Shown in pieces: positions 17,207-25,671 of a stretch of DNA of 48,667 nucleotides. The stretch lies in the NCBI GenBank assembly GCA_012271065.1, contig JAAXHE010000311.1:1-48667 (forward strand), read 5' to 3'. The translations under genes were made by a program, and so were the position numbers. Each line of letters opens with the position of its first letter. The stretch's first letter is position 1. This DNA is from Candidatus Latescibacterota bacterium. Its GTDB lineage: Bacteria > Latescibacterota > UBA2968 > GCA-2709665. Below the pieces are notes generated by a model. The model did no database searches and was not told where the DNA came from. It saw only the letters and a list, made by a program, of their open reading frames with translations.

Positions 17207-18460
17207 TCAGTGGAGGGGGTTTTCCCTGACCGGCGATCGGGACGCCGCATTGTACCTGCTGTCGAATCCATCGCTTCCGTCGTCGGGTACGATCACCAGT
17301 TTCGAGCCGGGCTCTGAAATCGGCTGTGCGTCTGCCACGTAGATCCGGTGGAGATCCTGACGGTCGCAGGCGTAGTCGGTGATTTCTCCATTGGCGCGGG
17401 TGTACCTGTAAAGATGACGGGGCGGGTCCACCCAGGCGTGAGAGACTGCATATCGCGCAATTGCGGTGGCGTCGACGTTGATTCCCAGGCCCGGGGCCTC
17501 AGGTACTTTGTAGAATCCGCCACGCACGTCGCGAGGCGCGTCGATCAATCCATGTTCCCATATGTTCATGCACGTGATGGCCGGCCATCTGGCCTGCGCC
17601 AGTACGGCGCCGAGGTGCGCCGCCCACGCCGTCGTGATCCCCGTCCCCACAAGCTGCAGCCAGAAGGGCTTGTTGGCTTCGTCACACACGGCGGCCTGTC
17701 TCAACAGCCCCGACGCGCCCGCACACAGCACGAAGCCGTCCGTCACGTCCTCCTTCAGCGCGGTGATCGCGGGCGGACTGCCGTAATGCATGGCCAGAGG
17801 CCGACTGAATCGGGTACGGATCTGGCGGTTGCCGGCCACGTCGTTCTGGGGAATCGGCGTTTCTACCATTGCGATCTCGGGATACGCTTCCAATTCCTTC
17901 AGGTGAGGTACGGCGTTTGCGGAATTGCCCAGCGTTCCGTTGTAGTCAAAATCGAGATGGAACCCGTCCGGGACGACGTCCTGTACGGCTCGAACCGATG
18001 CGTGCAGATCAAACCATGGACGGGCTTTGAGTTTGGCGCTCATATATCCGGCGTTTACGGCCTGTCGGCATTCCTCCGCCCAGTCTTCGGGCGGCATGTC
18101 CATGTGCCACCAGGAGATCGGGCACCAGTCCCGGATCTTCGTGCCGAGCAAACGATAGACCGGCACGCCAAGGCTCTTCCCCACCGCGTCGAACAACGCC
18201 ATTTGAACGCCCGCGCCCAGACTGTCGTCCCACATCAACTCCGCGGCGGGCCGGTTAACGATGCGGCATTCGATCCCTTCGGGCACCTGGGCCCAGGTAT
18301 AGTTGTGAACGGTTTCGCCGTACCCCACGATTCCGTCGTCCATCGTGAGCCGGCAAATCTGGATGATGCGCCACTGGGGCAGCCAGTATTGGAGGTGTTC
18401 GTTGCTGTGCGGCGTGAACGGCACGTCCAGGAACGTGATATCAACCTCTTTGACCTGCAT
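17207..18460 (-). CDS. Mandelate racemase/muconate lactonizing enzyme-family protein with an atypical metal site
   Basis: This is an enolase-superfamily enzyme. The capping domain is at ~1-120, then a TIM barrel with the Lys-x-Lys base motif (SAKLKARPW), the first metal ligand in LDFDYNG and the second in MVETPIP. The third ligand, normally Asp or Glu at the end of the fifth strand, is replaced by AMHYG, so His or another residue must serve, or the site is altered. The enzyme probably acts on a sugar acid, but the substrate is unknown. ATG 18460 is preferred over ATG 18487 because GAGGAG lies eight bases before it and family similarity begins at QVKEVD. It lies 23 bases downstream of the PPK2 gene on the same strand. 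The C-terminal ~45 residues have no recognised counterpart. Confidence 0.8.
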   Translation of the reverse strand: MQVKEVDITFLDVPFTPHSNEHLQYWLPQWRIIQICRLTMDDGIVGYGETVHNYTWAQVPEGIECRIVNRPAAELMWDDSLGAGVQMALFDAVGKSLGVPVYRLLGTKIRDWCPISWWHMDMPPEDWAEECRQAVNAGYMSAKLKARPWFDLHASVRAVQDVVPDGFHLDFDYNGTLGNSANAVPHLKELEAYPEIAMVETPIPQNDVAGNRQIRTRFSRPLAMHYGSPPAITALKEDVTDGFVLCAGASGLLRQAAVCDEANKPFWLQLVGTGITTAWAAHLGAVLAQARWPAITCMNIWEHGLIDAPRDVRGGFYKVPEAPGLGINVDATAIARYAVSHAWVDPPRHLYRYTRANGEITDYACDRQDLHRIYVADAQPISEPGSKLVIVPDDGSDGFDSRYNAASRSPVRENPLH

Positions 18461-18483
18461 CGGGATTCTCCTCGGATATGGGA

Positions 18484-19971
18484 TCAATGCCGGATGCCAA
18501 GGCGCGACTCCAGTTTTCGAGTAACGGTTCTAAGCACCCTGATTCTGGCATAATACTTCGAGTTTGATTCGACAATCACCCACGGTGCGTTCGGTGTGCT
18601 TGTCCGATGGATCATTTCTTCCACCGCTTCCTCGTAAGCGTCCCACTTCTCACGGTTTCTCCAGTCTTCGTCCGCGAGCTTCCATCGCTTGTGGGGGTTC
18701 TTCTTCCGGTCCTTGAACCGGCTGAGCTGTTCGTCTTTGTCCACGTGCATCCAGAACTTGAGAATGACGGCGCCAAAGTTCGTCAGGTGTTCCTCCATTT
18801 CGTTGATTTCCCTGTAGGCGCGTTTCCACTCATATTCCGAACAGAATCCCTCGATTCGTTCAACCAGGACCCGTCCGTACCACGACCGGTCGAAAATGGT
18901 GATGTGGCCGGTCTTGGGCATCCGGTTCCAGAATCGCCAGAGATAATGGTGGGCCAGCTCAATATCGTTGGGCGCCGCAATGGGAATGACTTCATACCCC
19001 CTTGGGTCCATATTCTGCACAAGGCGTTTGATATTGCCGCCCTTGCCCGCCGCGTCCCATCCCTCGTAGACGAGCACAACCGGGATGCGGCGGCGGTGGA
19101 CCTCGTGTTCCAGGTTCTTGACGCGGGCCTGGTACTTTTTAAGGGCTTTGCGATAGTCGGACTTCCTCATGGATTTCGACAGATCGACCTTCTTCAGCAT
19201 GCCAGAGGGGGTCTTTTCGAGTTTGGGCGGCGACGTCCGGGCGGAGGCGCCGGCATTCTCCAGTTGACGGATTCTGCCTTCAACGGCATCAATTACGGTT
19301 TTGAGAATTTCGATGTTGGCAGATCGCCAGTTCTCGGCCCCGACCGGCGTCCACGGCGCAAACTCCGAATGGGTTTTTTTCAGCATTTCCGAAGCCACTG
19401 ACAGGCACTCCTGGTAGTTCTCGTGCTTCTGCCAGTCGTAATCAGTAATGCGCCAGGCCGTTGACGGGCTGCTCTGTAGCTTCATGAACCGTTTTCTTTG
19501 TTCGGCCTGGGAAATGTGCAGAAAGAACTTGACGATAACCGTGCCTGCGTCGACGAGTTGTTTCTCAAATGATCTGATCTCGTCGTAAGCCCGATTCCAG
19601 TCCTGTTCAGTGATCGTCTGATCCATTCGTTCCACGAGAAAACGTCCGTACCACGACCGGTTGAAAATCGCGATCCTCCCGCCCTCGGGTATTTTCGTCC
19701 AGAAACGCCACAGGAATGGCTTTCTGCGCTCTTCCTCGTTGGCCGGATGCGTCGGGTATACGGTGAAGCCGCGGGGATCCAGCGCCAGGAGGAGCTTGTT
19801 GGTTTGCGTACCCTTACCTGACGTCTCCAGACCCTCGAAGACAACGACAATCGGGATCTTCCAGTTTCTGGCGTTTCGCTGAAGTTGCCCGAGTCTGAGT
19901 TCGAGGCCGGGTATGAGTTCCTTATATTTCGATTTTTTCACTTTTTGCGAAAGATCGACGGTGTCGAGCAT
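18484..19971 (-). CDS. Two-domain polyphosphate kinase 2 (probable polyphosphate:AMP phosphotransferase)
   Basis: Two PPK2 P-loop domains are fused. The N-terminal domain has Walker A GLETSGKGT (47-55) and a lid/Walker B element IFNRSWYGR (102-110). The C-terminal domain has GWDAAGKGG (304-312) and FDRSWYGR (360-367). The Asp of DRSWYGR is Asn in the first copy, so the first domain is probably not catalytic and the second is. This matches class II PPK2 enzymes, which use polyphosphate to turn AMP into ADP. ATG 19971 is favoured over ATG 19995 because AAGGGAG precedes it and conserved sequence starts there. The enzyme may serve energy salvage. It is first in a two-gene minus-strand operon with the enolase-superfamily gene. 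Confidence 0.88.
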   Translation of the reverse strand: MLDTVDLSQKVKKSKYKELIPGLELRLGQLQRNARNWKIPIVVVFEGLETSGKGTQTNKLLLALDPRGFTVYPTHPANEEERRKPFLWRFWTKIPEGGRIAIFNRSWYGRFLVERMDQTITEQDWNRAYDEIRSFEKQLVDAGTVIVKFFLHISQAEQRKRFMKLQSSPSTAWRITDYDWQKHENYQECLSVASEMLKKTHSEFAPWTPVGAENWRSANIEILKTVIDAVEGRIRQLENAGASARTSPPKLEKTPSGMLKKVDLSKSMRKSDYRKALKKYQARVKNLEHEVHRRRIPVVLVYEGWDAAGKGGNIKRLVQNMDPRGYEVIPIAAPNDIELAHHYLWRFWNRMPKTGHITIFDRSWYGRVLVERIEGFCSEYEWKRAYREINEMEEHLTNFGAVILKFWMHVDKDEQLSRFKDRKKNPHKRWKLADEDWRNREKWDAYEEAVEEMIHRTSTPNAPWVIVESNSKYYARIRVLRTVTRKLESRLGIRH

Positions 19972-20018
19972 TCGGTCTCCCTTCTCCGACCTCATGGAAT
20001 ACCCCTGTTTTGGGGAAC

Positions 20019-20048
20019 ATAATTAGCGCATTGGGACACCAATGTCAA
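20019..20048 (-). promoter_or_regulatory. Candidate promoter for the PPK2 operon
   Basis: Read on the minus strand, TTGACA (20048-20043) is followed after 18 bases by AATTAT (20024-20019), four of six matches to the -10. A short CCCC...GGGG dyad (20002-20015) lies in the resulting leader before the start at 19971. Confidence 0.45.
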
Positions 20049-20185
20049 ACGGATAAACGACAGTTGGGCCTGAGTGCCGGCGGGGCGAAGGAAAATCGTG
20101 CAGCATCCTGGCGAGTTCCTTATATTGTGCCGGGCACGGATATTCATACGCAAATGGTCGCCAAGCGGGCTTTAGAGGAGAGGGT

Positions 20186-21184
20186 ATGCCAATTCGTCTT
20201 ATTCACCTTGGTGCAGGGGGCAGGGGGAGATGGCCGGTTCGTCGCGTGCTGGAACGGACGGACTTTGAGAGCGCGGCACTCGTCGATGTTAACGAAGACA
20301 ATCTGAGGTCGGCACGGGAGGAATCGGGCTTGACCGAAGCCGCGTGTTACCGTTCTCTGGGCGAAGCGATCGAAGGCGTGGAGGCCGACGCCGTCGTCGT
20401 CATTACACCCCCGCAACTGCATGCCGATCAGTGCCTGGAGGCGGTTCGTGCGGGCAAACACGTTCTGGTGGAAAAGCCGTTCACCAAGAGTCTGGCGGAA
20501 GCGTGCCGTGTGGTGCGTGAAGCCGACGCAATGGGCGTCAGGGTGGCCGTGTGCCAGAACGCGAGGTACGCGGCGGCGCACGTCACGATCAATCGTCTCG
20601 TTAGAGAGGGCGCCTACGGCCGGCCCGTGTTCGGACTGATGACCAAGTACGGCTGGAGACCCCGCGTTCACCACTCCGGTGAAGACGAACACGCGTATCT
20701 CTGGGAGCGGGGTATACACGATCTGGACACGTTGCGATATCTGTTCAATGCCGATCCCGTACGCATTTGGGGGCACAGCTTCAATCCGCCCTGGAGCCCC
20801 TACCGGGGCGGCGCGGGGGTCCACGCCTGGATCGAATTCGAAGGCGGCGCGACCTGCGGGTATCTCTGCACGTTCGCGGCGCACAAGGGCGGATCGGCCT
20901 TGCGGCTGGAACTGGAAGGCGGCGCCCTGGAAGTGACCGACTCCGGACTGGTCCTGCGTGAACAGGGCAAAGACGAAGACACCGTCATCGCTCCTGATCA
21001 GGTCCCGCCGCCGGAAGAGGTTCTGCTGGACGGCTTTCGGCAGTACGTGACGGATGGCATCGAACCGGAATTCGGCGGACACCGCAATCTACCGACAGTG
21101 GGAATGGTGGAAGGAATCGGGGTGGCGTCAGACGAGGGACGCGTAATCGATTTTCACGCCTATTTGGCAAACGCGGGCGCGTAG
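20186..21184 (+). CDS. Gfo/Idh/MocA-family NAD(P)-dependent oxidoreductase
   Basis: The N-terminal Rossmann fold starts with LIHLGAGGRG (5-14), and the family motif EKPF is at 96-99. A downstream helix GIHDLDTLRYL carries the conserved His and Asp of the catalytic site (~175-185). Members oxidise or epimerise sugars, inositols or sugar acids using NAD(P)H. The 332-residue length is normal. Together with the genes that follow it points to carbohydrate conversion, but the sugar cannot be named. It is the first gene of a run of closely spaced genes to ~30.8 kb; the next start is 16 bases away. A weak TATATT at 20121 may belong to its promoter, without a good -35. Confidence 0.88.
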   Translation: MPIRLIHLGAGGRGRWPVRRVLERTDFESAALVDVNEDNLRSAREESGLTEAACYRSLGEAIEGVEADAVVVITPPQLHADQCLEAVRAGKHVLVEKPFTKSLAEACRVVREADAMGVRVAVCQNARYAAAHVTINRLVREGAYGRPVFGLMTKYGWRPRVHHSGEDEHAYLWERGIHDLDTLRYLFNADPVRIWGHSFNPPWSPYRGGAGVHAWIEFEGGATCGYLCTFAAHKGGSALRLELEGGALEVTDSGLVLREQGKDEDTVIAPDQVPPPEEVLLDGFRQYVTDGIEPEFGGHRNLPTVGMVEGIGVASDEGRVIDFHAYLANAGA

Positions 21185-21200
21185 AACGGAGGAAGGCGAC

Positions 21201-21854
21201 GTGGCTGAGTTGACGTATCCGGACCTGGATACATATCGGCGGGAGGTGTTCGCCCGGGAAGACGAACTGTTGAAGAGCGTCATGCCGGGCGCGGCCTCGC
21301 AGGGGCTTCCGCGAATATCCATCAGTCCCGAATCGGGCAAGACACTTTATCTGCTGGCGAAAGCGATCGGAGCGAGAAGAATCCTGGAGTTCGGTTCGCT
21401 TGCCGGCTACTCGGGGATCTGGCTGGCGCGGGCATTGCCGGTCGACGGACGCTTCATTTCTCTCGAGGTGGACCCGAAACACGCTGAAGTATCGCGTAAG
21501 AATCTGGATGCGGCAGGTCTGGCGGATCGGACTGAAGTGCGGGTCGGGGAAGGTGCCGTGTTAATGCGAGACGTGGCGGACGAAGGTCCGTTCGATCTCG
21601 TCTTTATCGATGCCGACAAGGAAAACTATCCGGTGTATCTGGATTTCGCCTTGGAAAACACGAGGGTCGGCGGTCTGATCGTGGCAGACAACGCGAATGG
21701 ACACGGTCATGTACACGAATCGCTGGATGCGGGAGACGGCCGGCGCGGGATCCAGGAATACAACAGACGCGTGGCCGGGCACCCGGGTCTGGTATCGAAT
21801 ATCATTCCGGTTGGAGGTTGGCTCGCGGTTTCCCTGGTCCTCGAAACGGTTTGA
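21201..21854 (+). CDS. Class I SAM-dependent O-methyltransferase (family 3)
   Basis: This 217-residue protein has the catechol/caffeoyl-CoA O-methyltransferase layout: SAM-binding motif ILEFGSLAGYSGIWLA, acidic loop SLEVDPKHAEVS, GEGAVLMRDV, FIDADKENYPVYL (metal and SAM-binding Asp) and VADNANGHGHVH, where the second metal ligand is normally D-N. The start is GTG 21201 with GGAGGAAGG just upstream. In this cluster its acceptor may be a sugar, sugar acid or phenol; the context does not decide. The following gap of 159 bases has no recognised promoter or terminator. Confidence 0.85.
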   Translation: MAELTYPDLDTYRREVFAREDELLKSVMPGAASQGLPRISISPESGKTLYLLAKAIGARRILEFGSLAGYSGIWLARALPVDGRFISLEVDPKHAEVSRKNLDAAGLADRTEVRVGEGAVLMRDVADEGPFDLVFIDADKENYPVYLDFALENTRVGGLIVADNANGHGHVHESLDAGDGRRGIQEYNRRVAGHPGLVSNIIPVGGWLAVSLVLETV

Positions 21855-22013
21855 ACCGACGCAGGACAAACCAAAAAAAAGGAACCGCTGCCCTTCGTCC
21901 GCGAACGGTTTTTCGGCCGAAGTACACGGGGACGTATACGCGCGTGGCTCTTTTTCGCATCAGTCCAGGAAAGCGTTGTTCAGAAACGGGAGTGCGCCGG
22001 ACGGGGACAGTAC

Positions 22014-23414
22014 ATGCAGGTGAAGAAAAATCTCCTCGTGATTCTCTGCGATCAACTCCAGCGACAGACGTTGGGTGCTTACGGTGGGCGGATACCGACG
22101 CCACGTCTCGACCGGCTTGCGGGGGGAAGCGCGGTGTTCCAGGAGTTTTACTGCGCATCCCCGCTGTGCGTGCCCACGCGACCTTCAATGATGACGGGGC
22201 GCTGGCCGCACGCCCACGGCGCGACGACATTCGGGCCGGGGTACGAAACACTGAACGCCGGGGAGCAATTGCTGATCGACGCTCTGCTGGATGACGGTTA
22301 TCACGTCGGATACGAGGGTATCTGGCACGTCAACCGTCAGCCTGAGGACGACCGGTCCGGAGAATACGCCCACTTTGTACCGCGCGGTTTCCCGTACAAG
22401 GACCATCTCCGGATGCTTATTGCACAGGGCGGCAAAGACGGAGATCAGAGGGCCCCCATCTCCACGCCCACCAACGGCGGGGCAATGTACGATTGGGGAA
22501 TAAGCATTCCGGTTCCTGCGCGCTGGCTGGAGCCGGCTGAAGCTCATCCCGATATGAAGATTGCGACAAACGTAAGCGAGTTCATCCGCTCCGCGCCGAA
22601 CGATCGGCCGTTTGCCGCGTGGTGTTCGCTGGGCGGTCCGCATCCCCCGATTCTGGTACCTGAACCGTATTTCAGCATGTTTTCTTCTGGCGAGATGGTA
22701 CCTCCGCCAAGCTTCGGCGAGAACATGGACGGCCTGCCGGGTCCCGTTCGGAACGCGGCCGGAGCGCAGTGCGTGCGCGGCTGGTCCTGGGAACGCTGGG
22801 CGCTGGCGACGGCAACCTACTGGGGTTTTGTCGCGTTTCTGGATTTCTGCGTTGGCACCGTGCTGGACGCGCTGGAGGCTTCGGGGCGTGCAAACGATAC
22901 GGTTGTGGTCTTTACATGCGACCATGGTGAAATGCTCGGCGCCCACAACCTCTACCAGAAGGGTGTGCTTTACGCGGAATCCATCCATCTGCCGGCCATG
23001 ATCGCCTCACCGGGCATAGAACCCGGAGTTAGAGATGGTTTCGCTTCTCACGTCGATCTGCCGCCGACCATTCTGGACCTGCTGGATCTGCCGCCGATGG
23101 GTCGGGTGCAGGGCAGGAGCCTGATGCCGGACCTGACCGGTGCGCGAAACGCTACCGGCTCCGCGGCGTTTGTCGAGTTCAACGGGTACAACCGGGGCGG
23201 GATCCATACGAGGGGGGTGGTGACCGACGCTTACAAGTACATTTATCACCATCGTGATGCGGATCAACTCTTCGATCGTAAAACGGATCCGAGTGAACTG
23301 CGAAATCTCGCGCAAGATCCGCGTTTTCGCGGCGCGCGAGACGACCTGAGAACGCAACTCGCCGGTTGGATGCGTGAAACCGGCGATTTTCTGCGTCCTG
23401 CCTGGCCGGCATGA
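22014..23414 (+). CDS. Type I sulfatase (formylglycine-dependent)
   Basis: The enzyme hydrolyses sulfate esters. The maturation motif CxPxR is present as CVPTR at residues 52-56, so Cys52 should be converted to formylglycine. The first metal-binding element is LCDQ (12-14), the second is TCDHGE near residue 302, and YQKG supplies the active-site Lys. Length (466) and C-terminal part (ADQLFDRKTDPSELRNLA) are typical. There is no N-terminal signal peptide, so the enzyme seems cytoplasmic, unlike most polysaccharide sulfatases; it would act on an imported sulfated mono- or oligosaccharide, or on a phosphonate, which some relatives hydrolyse. Neither a formylglycine-generating enzyme nor an anaerobic maturase is in the window. 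Confidence 0.88.
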   Translation: MQVKKNLLVILCDQLQRQTLGAYGGRIPTPRLDRLAGGSAVFQEFYCASPLCVPTRPSMMTGRWPHAHGATTFGPGYETLNAGEQLLIDALLDDGYHVGYEGIWHVNRQPEDDRSGEYAHFVPRGFPYKDHLRMLIAQGGKDGDQRAPISTPTNGGAMYDWGISIPVPARWLEPAEAHPDMKIATNVSEFIRSAPNDRPFAAWCSLGGPHPPILVPEPYFSMFSSGEMVPPPSFGENMDGLPGPVRNAAGAQCVRGWSWERWALATATYWGFVAFLDFCVGTVLDALEASGRANDTVVVFTCDHGEMLGAHNLYQKGVLYAESIHLPAMIASPGIEPGVRDGFASHVDLPPTILDLLDLPPMGRVQGRSLMPDLTGARNATGSAAFVEFNGYNRGGIHTRGVVTDAYKYIYHHRDADQLFDRKTDPSELRNLAQDPRFRGARDDLRTQLAGWMRETGDFLRPAWPA

Positions 23415-23432
23415 CGCGAGGGGAAAACCGGG

Positions 23433-24680
23433 ATGGCGAAGAAACGGACGTTGCCTCCGGAAAGTCCGGTGCGAAATCTCCACGCCGGGGCTTCCGTACT
23501 GGACGACGAGGAGGTTCAGGAGGTTCTGGCAGTCATAAAGAGTCGATCGCTTTCAAGAGACTACGGTCCCGACCGCCTGGACATGGTGGCGCGTTTTGAG
23601 CAGGGCTTTGCCCGGAAGATGGATTCCGCCTACGCGCTGGCGGTCACCTCGGGAACGGCGGCAATCAAGGTCGCCCTGGTTGCCGCGGGTGTCGGCCCGG
23701 GCGACGAGGTGATTATGCCCGCGGTCACATTTGTGGCCACGCCGGGGGCCGTCATCCTGCTCGGAGGCGTGCCTATCTTCTCCGAAGTCGACCGTTCGAT
23801 GACGCTGGATCCGGATGATATCGAAGCCAGGATCTCGCCCCGGACAAAGGCCATTCTGCCGGTGCACCTGTGGGGCACGCCGTGCCGGATGGATGGCATT
23901 ATGGAGATCGCTGCAAGGCACGGATTGAGAGTGATTGAGGATTGCTCCCAGAGCGCCGGCGCTTCGTACAACGGCAAAGCCATTGGGACCTGGGGCGATC
24001 TTGGGGCGTTCAGCCTGCAGTTCGGAAAGATTATCACGTCGGGGGAGGGCGGTGTTGTTTTGTCGGACAACGCGGAACTCTACGAACGCGCCGTGCGCTA
24101 CCACGACCAGGGGCTGTTTCGGGAAAAGACCCGGTTCCCGGGCTTCGAGCCGACCCTGGAACCCTTTGTGGGCGAGAATTACCGCATGCCCGAGATGTCC
24201 GGGGCGGTCGCGCTGGCGCAGCTTCAGAAGATGGACGACGTTGTCGAGGCCATACGCGGCAAATTCCGGCGATTCCAGGAAGGAGTTGCAGGCGTACGCG
24301 GTGTGCATATCAGGCCGACAAACGACGAAGACGGCCACCTCGGGGTACACTGGGACCTGATCTTCGAAGATCGCCGCACCTGCTCACGGTTTGCGAAGGC
24401 CATGCGCGCCCGAGGGTTTTCGGCCGGTTTGGGATACGGCGGGAAGCCGGTCTATATGGGACCTCCCATACAGAATAAGGCCACGGCCTCACCCCACTCC
24501 AATCCATGGAACTCGCCGGCGTACGACGGCGACGTTTCGTACGGCCCCGGACTCTGCCCGCGCACCGAAGACCTGCTTCAACGGGTACTCCTTCTGACCA
24601 CCGTCAATCCCTGGTTTCCTGGAGAAAGAATCGACGCTCTCGCTGCCGCCGTTCGCGCTTCCGCCGCGGAGGTATTCTGA
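23433..24680 (+). CDS. DegT/DnrJ/EryC1/StrS-family aminotransferase
   Basis: PLP enzymes of this family transfer an amino group to a keto-sugar, mostly for nucleotide-sugar or aminosugar synthesis. The cofactor Lys is K199 in SLQFGKIITSGEGG, the PLP-binding Asp is D170 in VIEDCSQSAG, and SGTAAIKVAL is the phosphate-binding start (73-). The 415-residue length is on the long side. The His that usually precedes the Lys (SFHxxK) is Gln here (SLQFGK), a variant seen in some members. It lies 18 bases after the sulfatase. It suggests that part of the cluster builds rather than degrades a sugar, or that it acts on an amino sugar. Confidence 0.9.
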   Translation: MAKKRTLPPESPVRNLHAGASVLDDEEVQEVLAVIKSRSLSRDYGPDRLDMVARFEQGFARKMDSAYALAVTSGTAAIKVALVAAGVGPGDEVIMPAVTFVATPGAVILLGGVPIFSEVDRSMTLDPDDIEARISPRTKAILPVHLWGTPCRMDGIMEIAARHGLRVIEDCSQSAGASYNGKAIGTWGDLGAFSLQFGKIITSGEGGVVLSDNAELYERAVRYHDQGLFREKTRFPGFEPTLEPFVGENYRMPEMSGAVALAQLQKMDDVVEAIRGKFRRFQEGVAGVRGVHIRPTNDEDGHLGVHWDLIFEDRRTCSRFAKAMRARGFSAGLGYGGKPVYMGPPIQNKATASPHSNPWNSPAYDGDVSYGPGLCPRTEDLLQRVLLLTTVNPWFPGERIDALAAAVRASAAEVF

Positions 24681-24723
24681 CCGGAACGGCGGTCCATCTC
24701 ACACAGCGGACCGAGGCATCGTC

Positions 24724-25668
24724 ATGAAAATCCTGTTGCGCGTGGAATTGTCGGATCTCCACAGGGAAGAGATTGCGTCTGCAGTGAAGGACGTGGAACT
24801 GGTGGCGCCCGAATCCGAAGCTGAGATGCTGGACGTCATGCCTCAGGTGGAGGTGGTTTTTGGCAGTCTGAGCCCGGAGATGTTCCGGCGGGGAGAACGC
24901 CTGCGGTGGGTGCAGACCTGGGGCGCCGGGGTTGACGGTCAGTTATTCGAGTCGTTTGTCGACAGCAACGTAGTCTTGACCAGCGGGCGTGGAACGGTCG
25001 GCGTGCATCTGGCCGAACACGCAATGGCATTGTTGCTGGGCCTCACAAGGGGTATCGCGTGGGCCGTACGGAAGCCCGGGTGGGACCAGCGAATGCCGAT
25101 CAGGAATGCGAGTTGGGAACTGGTGGGCCTGACAATGGGAATCGTGGGTCTGGGAGGAACGGGCCGGGAACTTGCCAAAAGAGCCTGCGCGTTCGGCATG
25201 CGGGTGATGGCCGCGGATCCGGAAGACGTGGACGTTCCCGCCTGCGTGGCGTCCTGCTGGAAGATGGACCGGTTTCACGACCTTCTGGCGCTGTCCGACG
25301 TGGTGGCCGTATGCGCGCCTCTGACGCCCGATACCCGGGGGCTGTTCGACGAACGCGCTTTTCGTTCCATGAAGTCAGGTTCGCTGCTGATCAATGTAAC
25401 GCGGGGGGGCATCATGGACGAAGATGCGCTGGTCGACGCACTGGCGCGAGGACGGATCGGCGGAGCGGGACTGGACGTCGTACCCGTTGAGCCGCTGCCG
25501 CATGGCCATCCCTTATGGAAGCTGGAAAACGTCCTGATCACACCCCACACCGCCGGCGGGTCGCCGAACAGGCAGGACCGCATCGTCAACCTGTTTTGTG
25601 AAAACCTCAAGCGGCTGAGCGACGGGCGGCCGCTGTTGAGCGTGATCGACAAGAAAAAGGGATATTGA
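24724..25668 (+). CDS. D-isomer-specific 2-hydroxyacid dehydrogenase
   Basis: This NAD(H)-dependent dehydrogenase of 314 residues has the Rossmann motif GIVGLGGTGRELAK (~138-151), catalytic Arg in NVTRGGIMDE, Glu in VVPVEPLP and His in TPHTAGG, the Arg-Glu-His set of the family. The NAD-discriminating acidic residue after the Rossmann fold seems to be AADPEDVD, fitting NAD+. Substrates in this family include glyoxylate, hydroxypyruvate, phosphoglycerate and other 2-keto acids. With an enolase-type dehydratase nearby, reduction of a sugar-derived 2-keto acid is plausible. The next gene starts 4 bases after the stop, so the two are probably cotranslated. Confidence 0.9.
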   Translation: MKILLRVELSDLHREEIASAVKDVELVAPESEAEMLDVMPQVEVVFGSLSPEMFRRGERLRWVQTWGAGVDGQLFESFVDSNVVLTSGRGTVGVHLAEHAMALLLGLTRGIAWAVRKPGWDQRMPIRNASWELVGLTMGIVGLGGTGRELAKRACAFGMRVMAADPEDVDVPACVASCWKMDRFHDLLALSDVVAVCAPLTPDTRGLFDERAFRSMKSGSLLINVTRGGIMDEDALVDALARGRIGGAGLDVVPVEPLPHGHPLWKLENVLITPHTAGGSPNRQDRIVNLFCENLKRLSDGRPLLSVIDKKKGY

Positions 25669-25671
25669 GCG

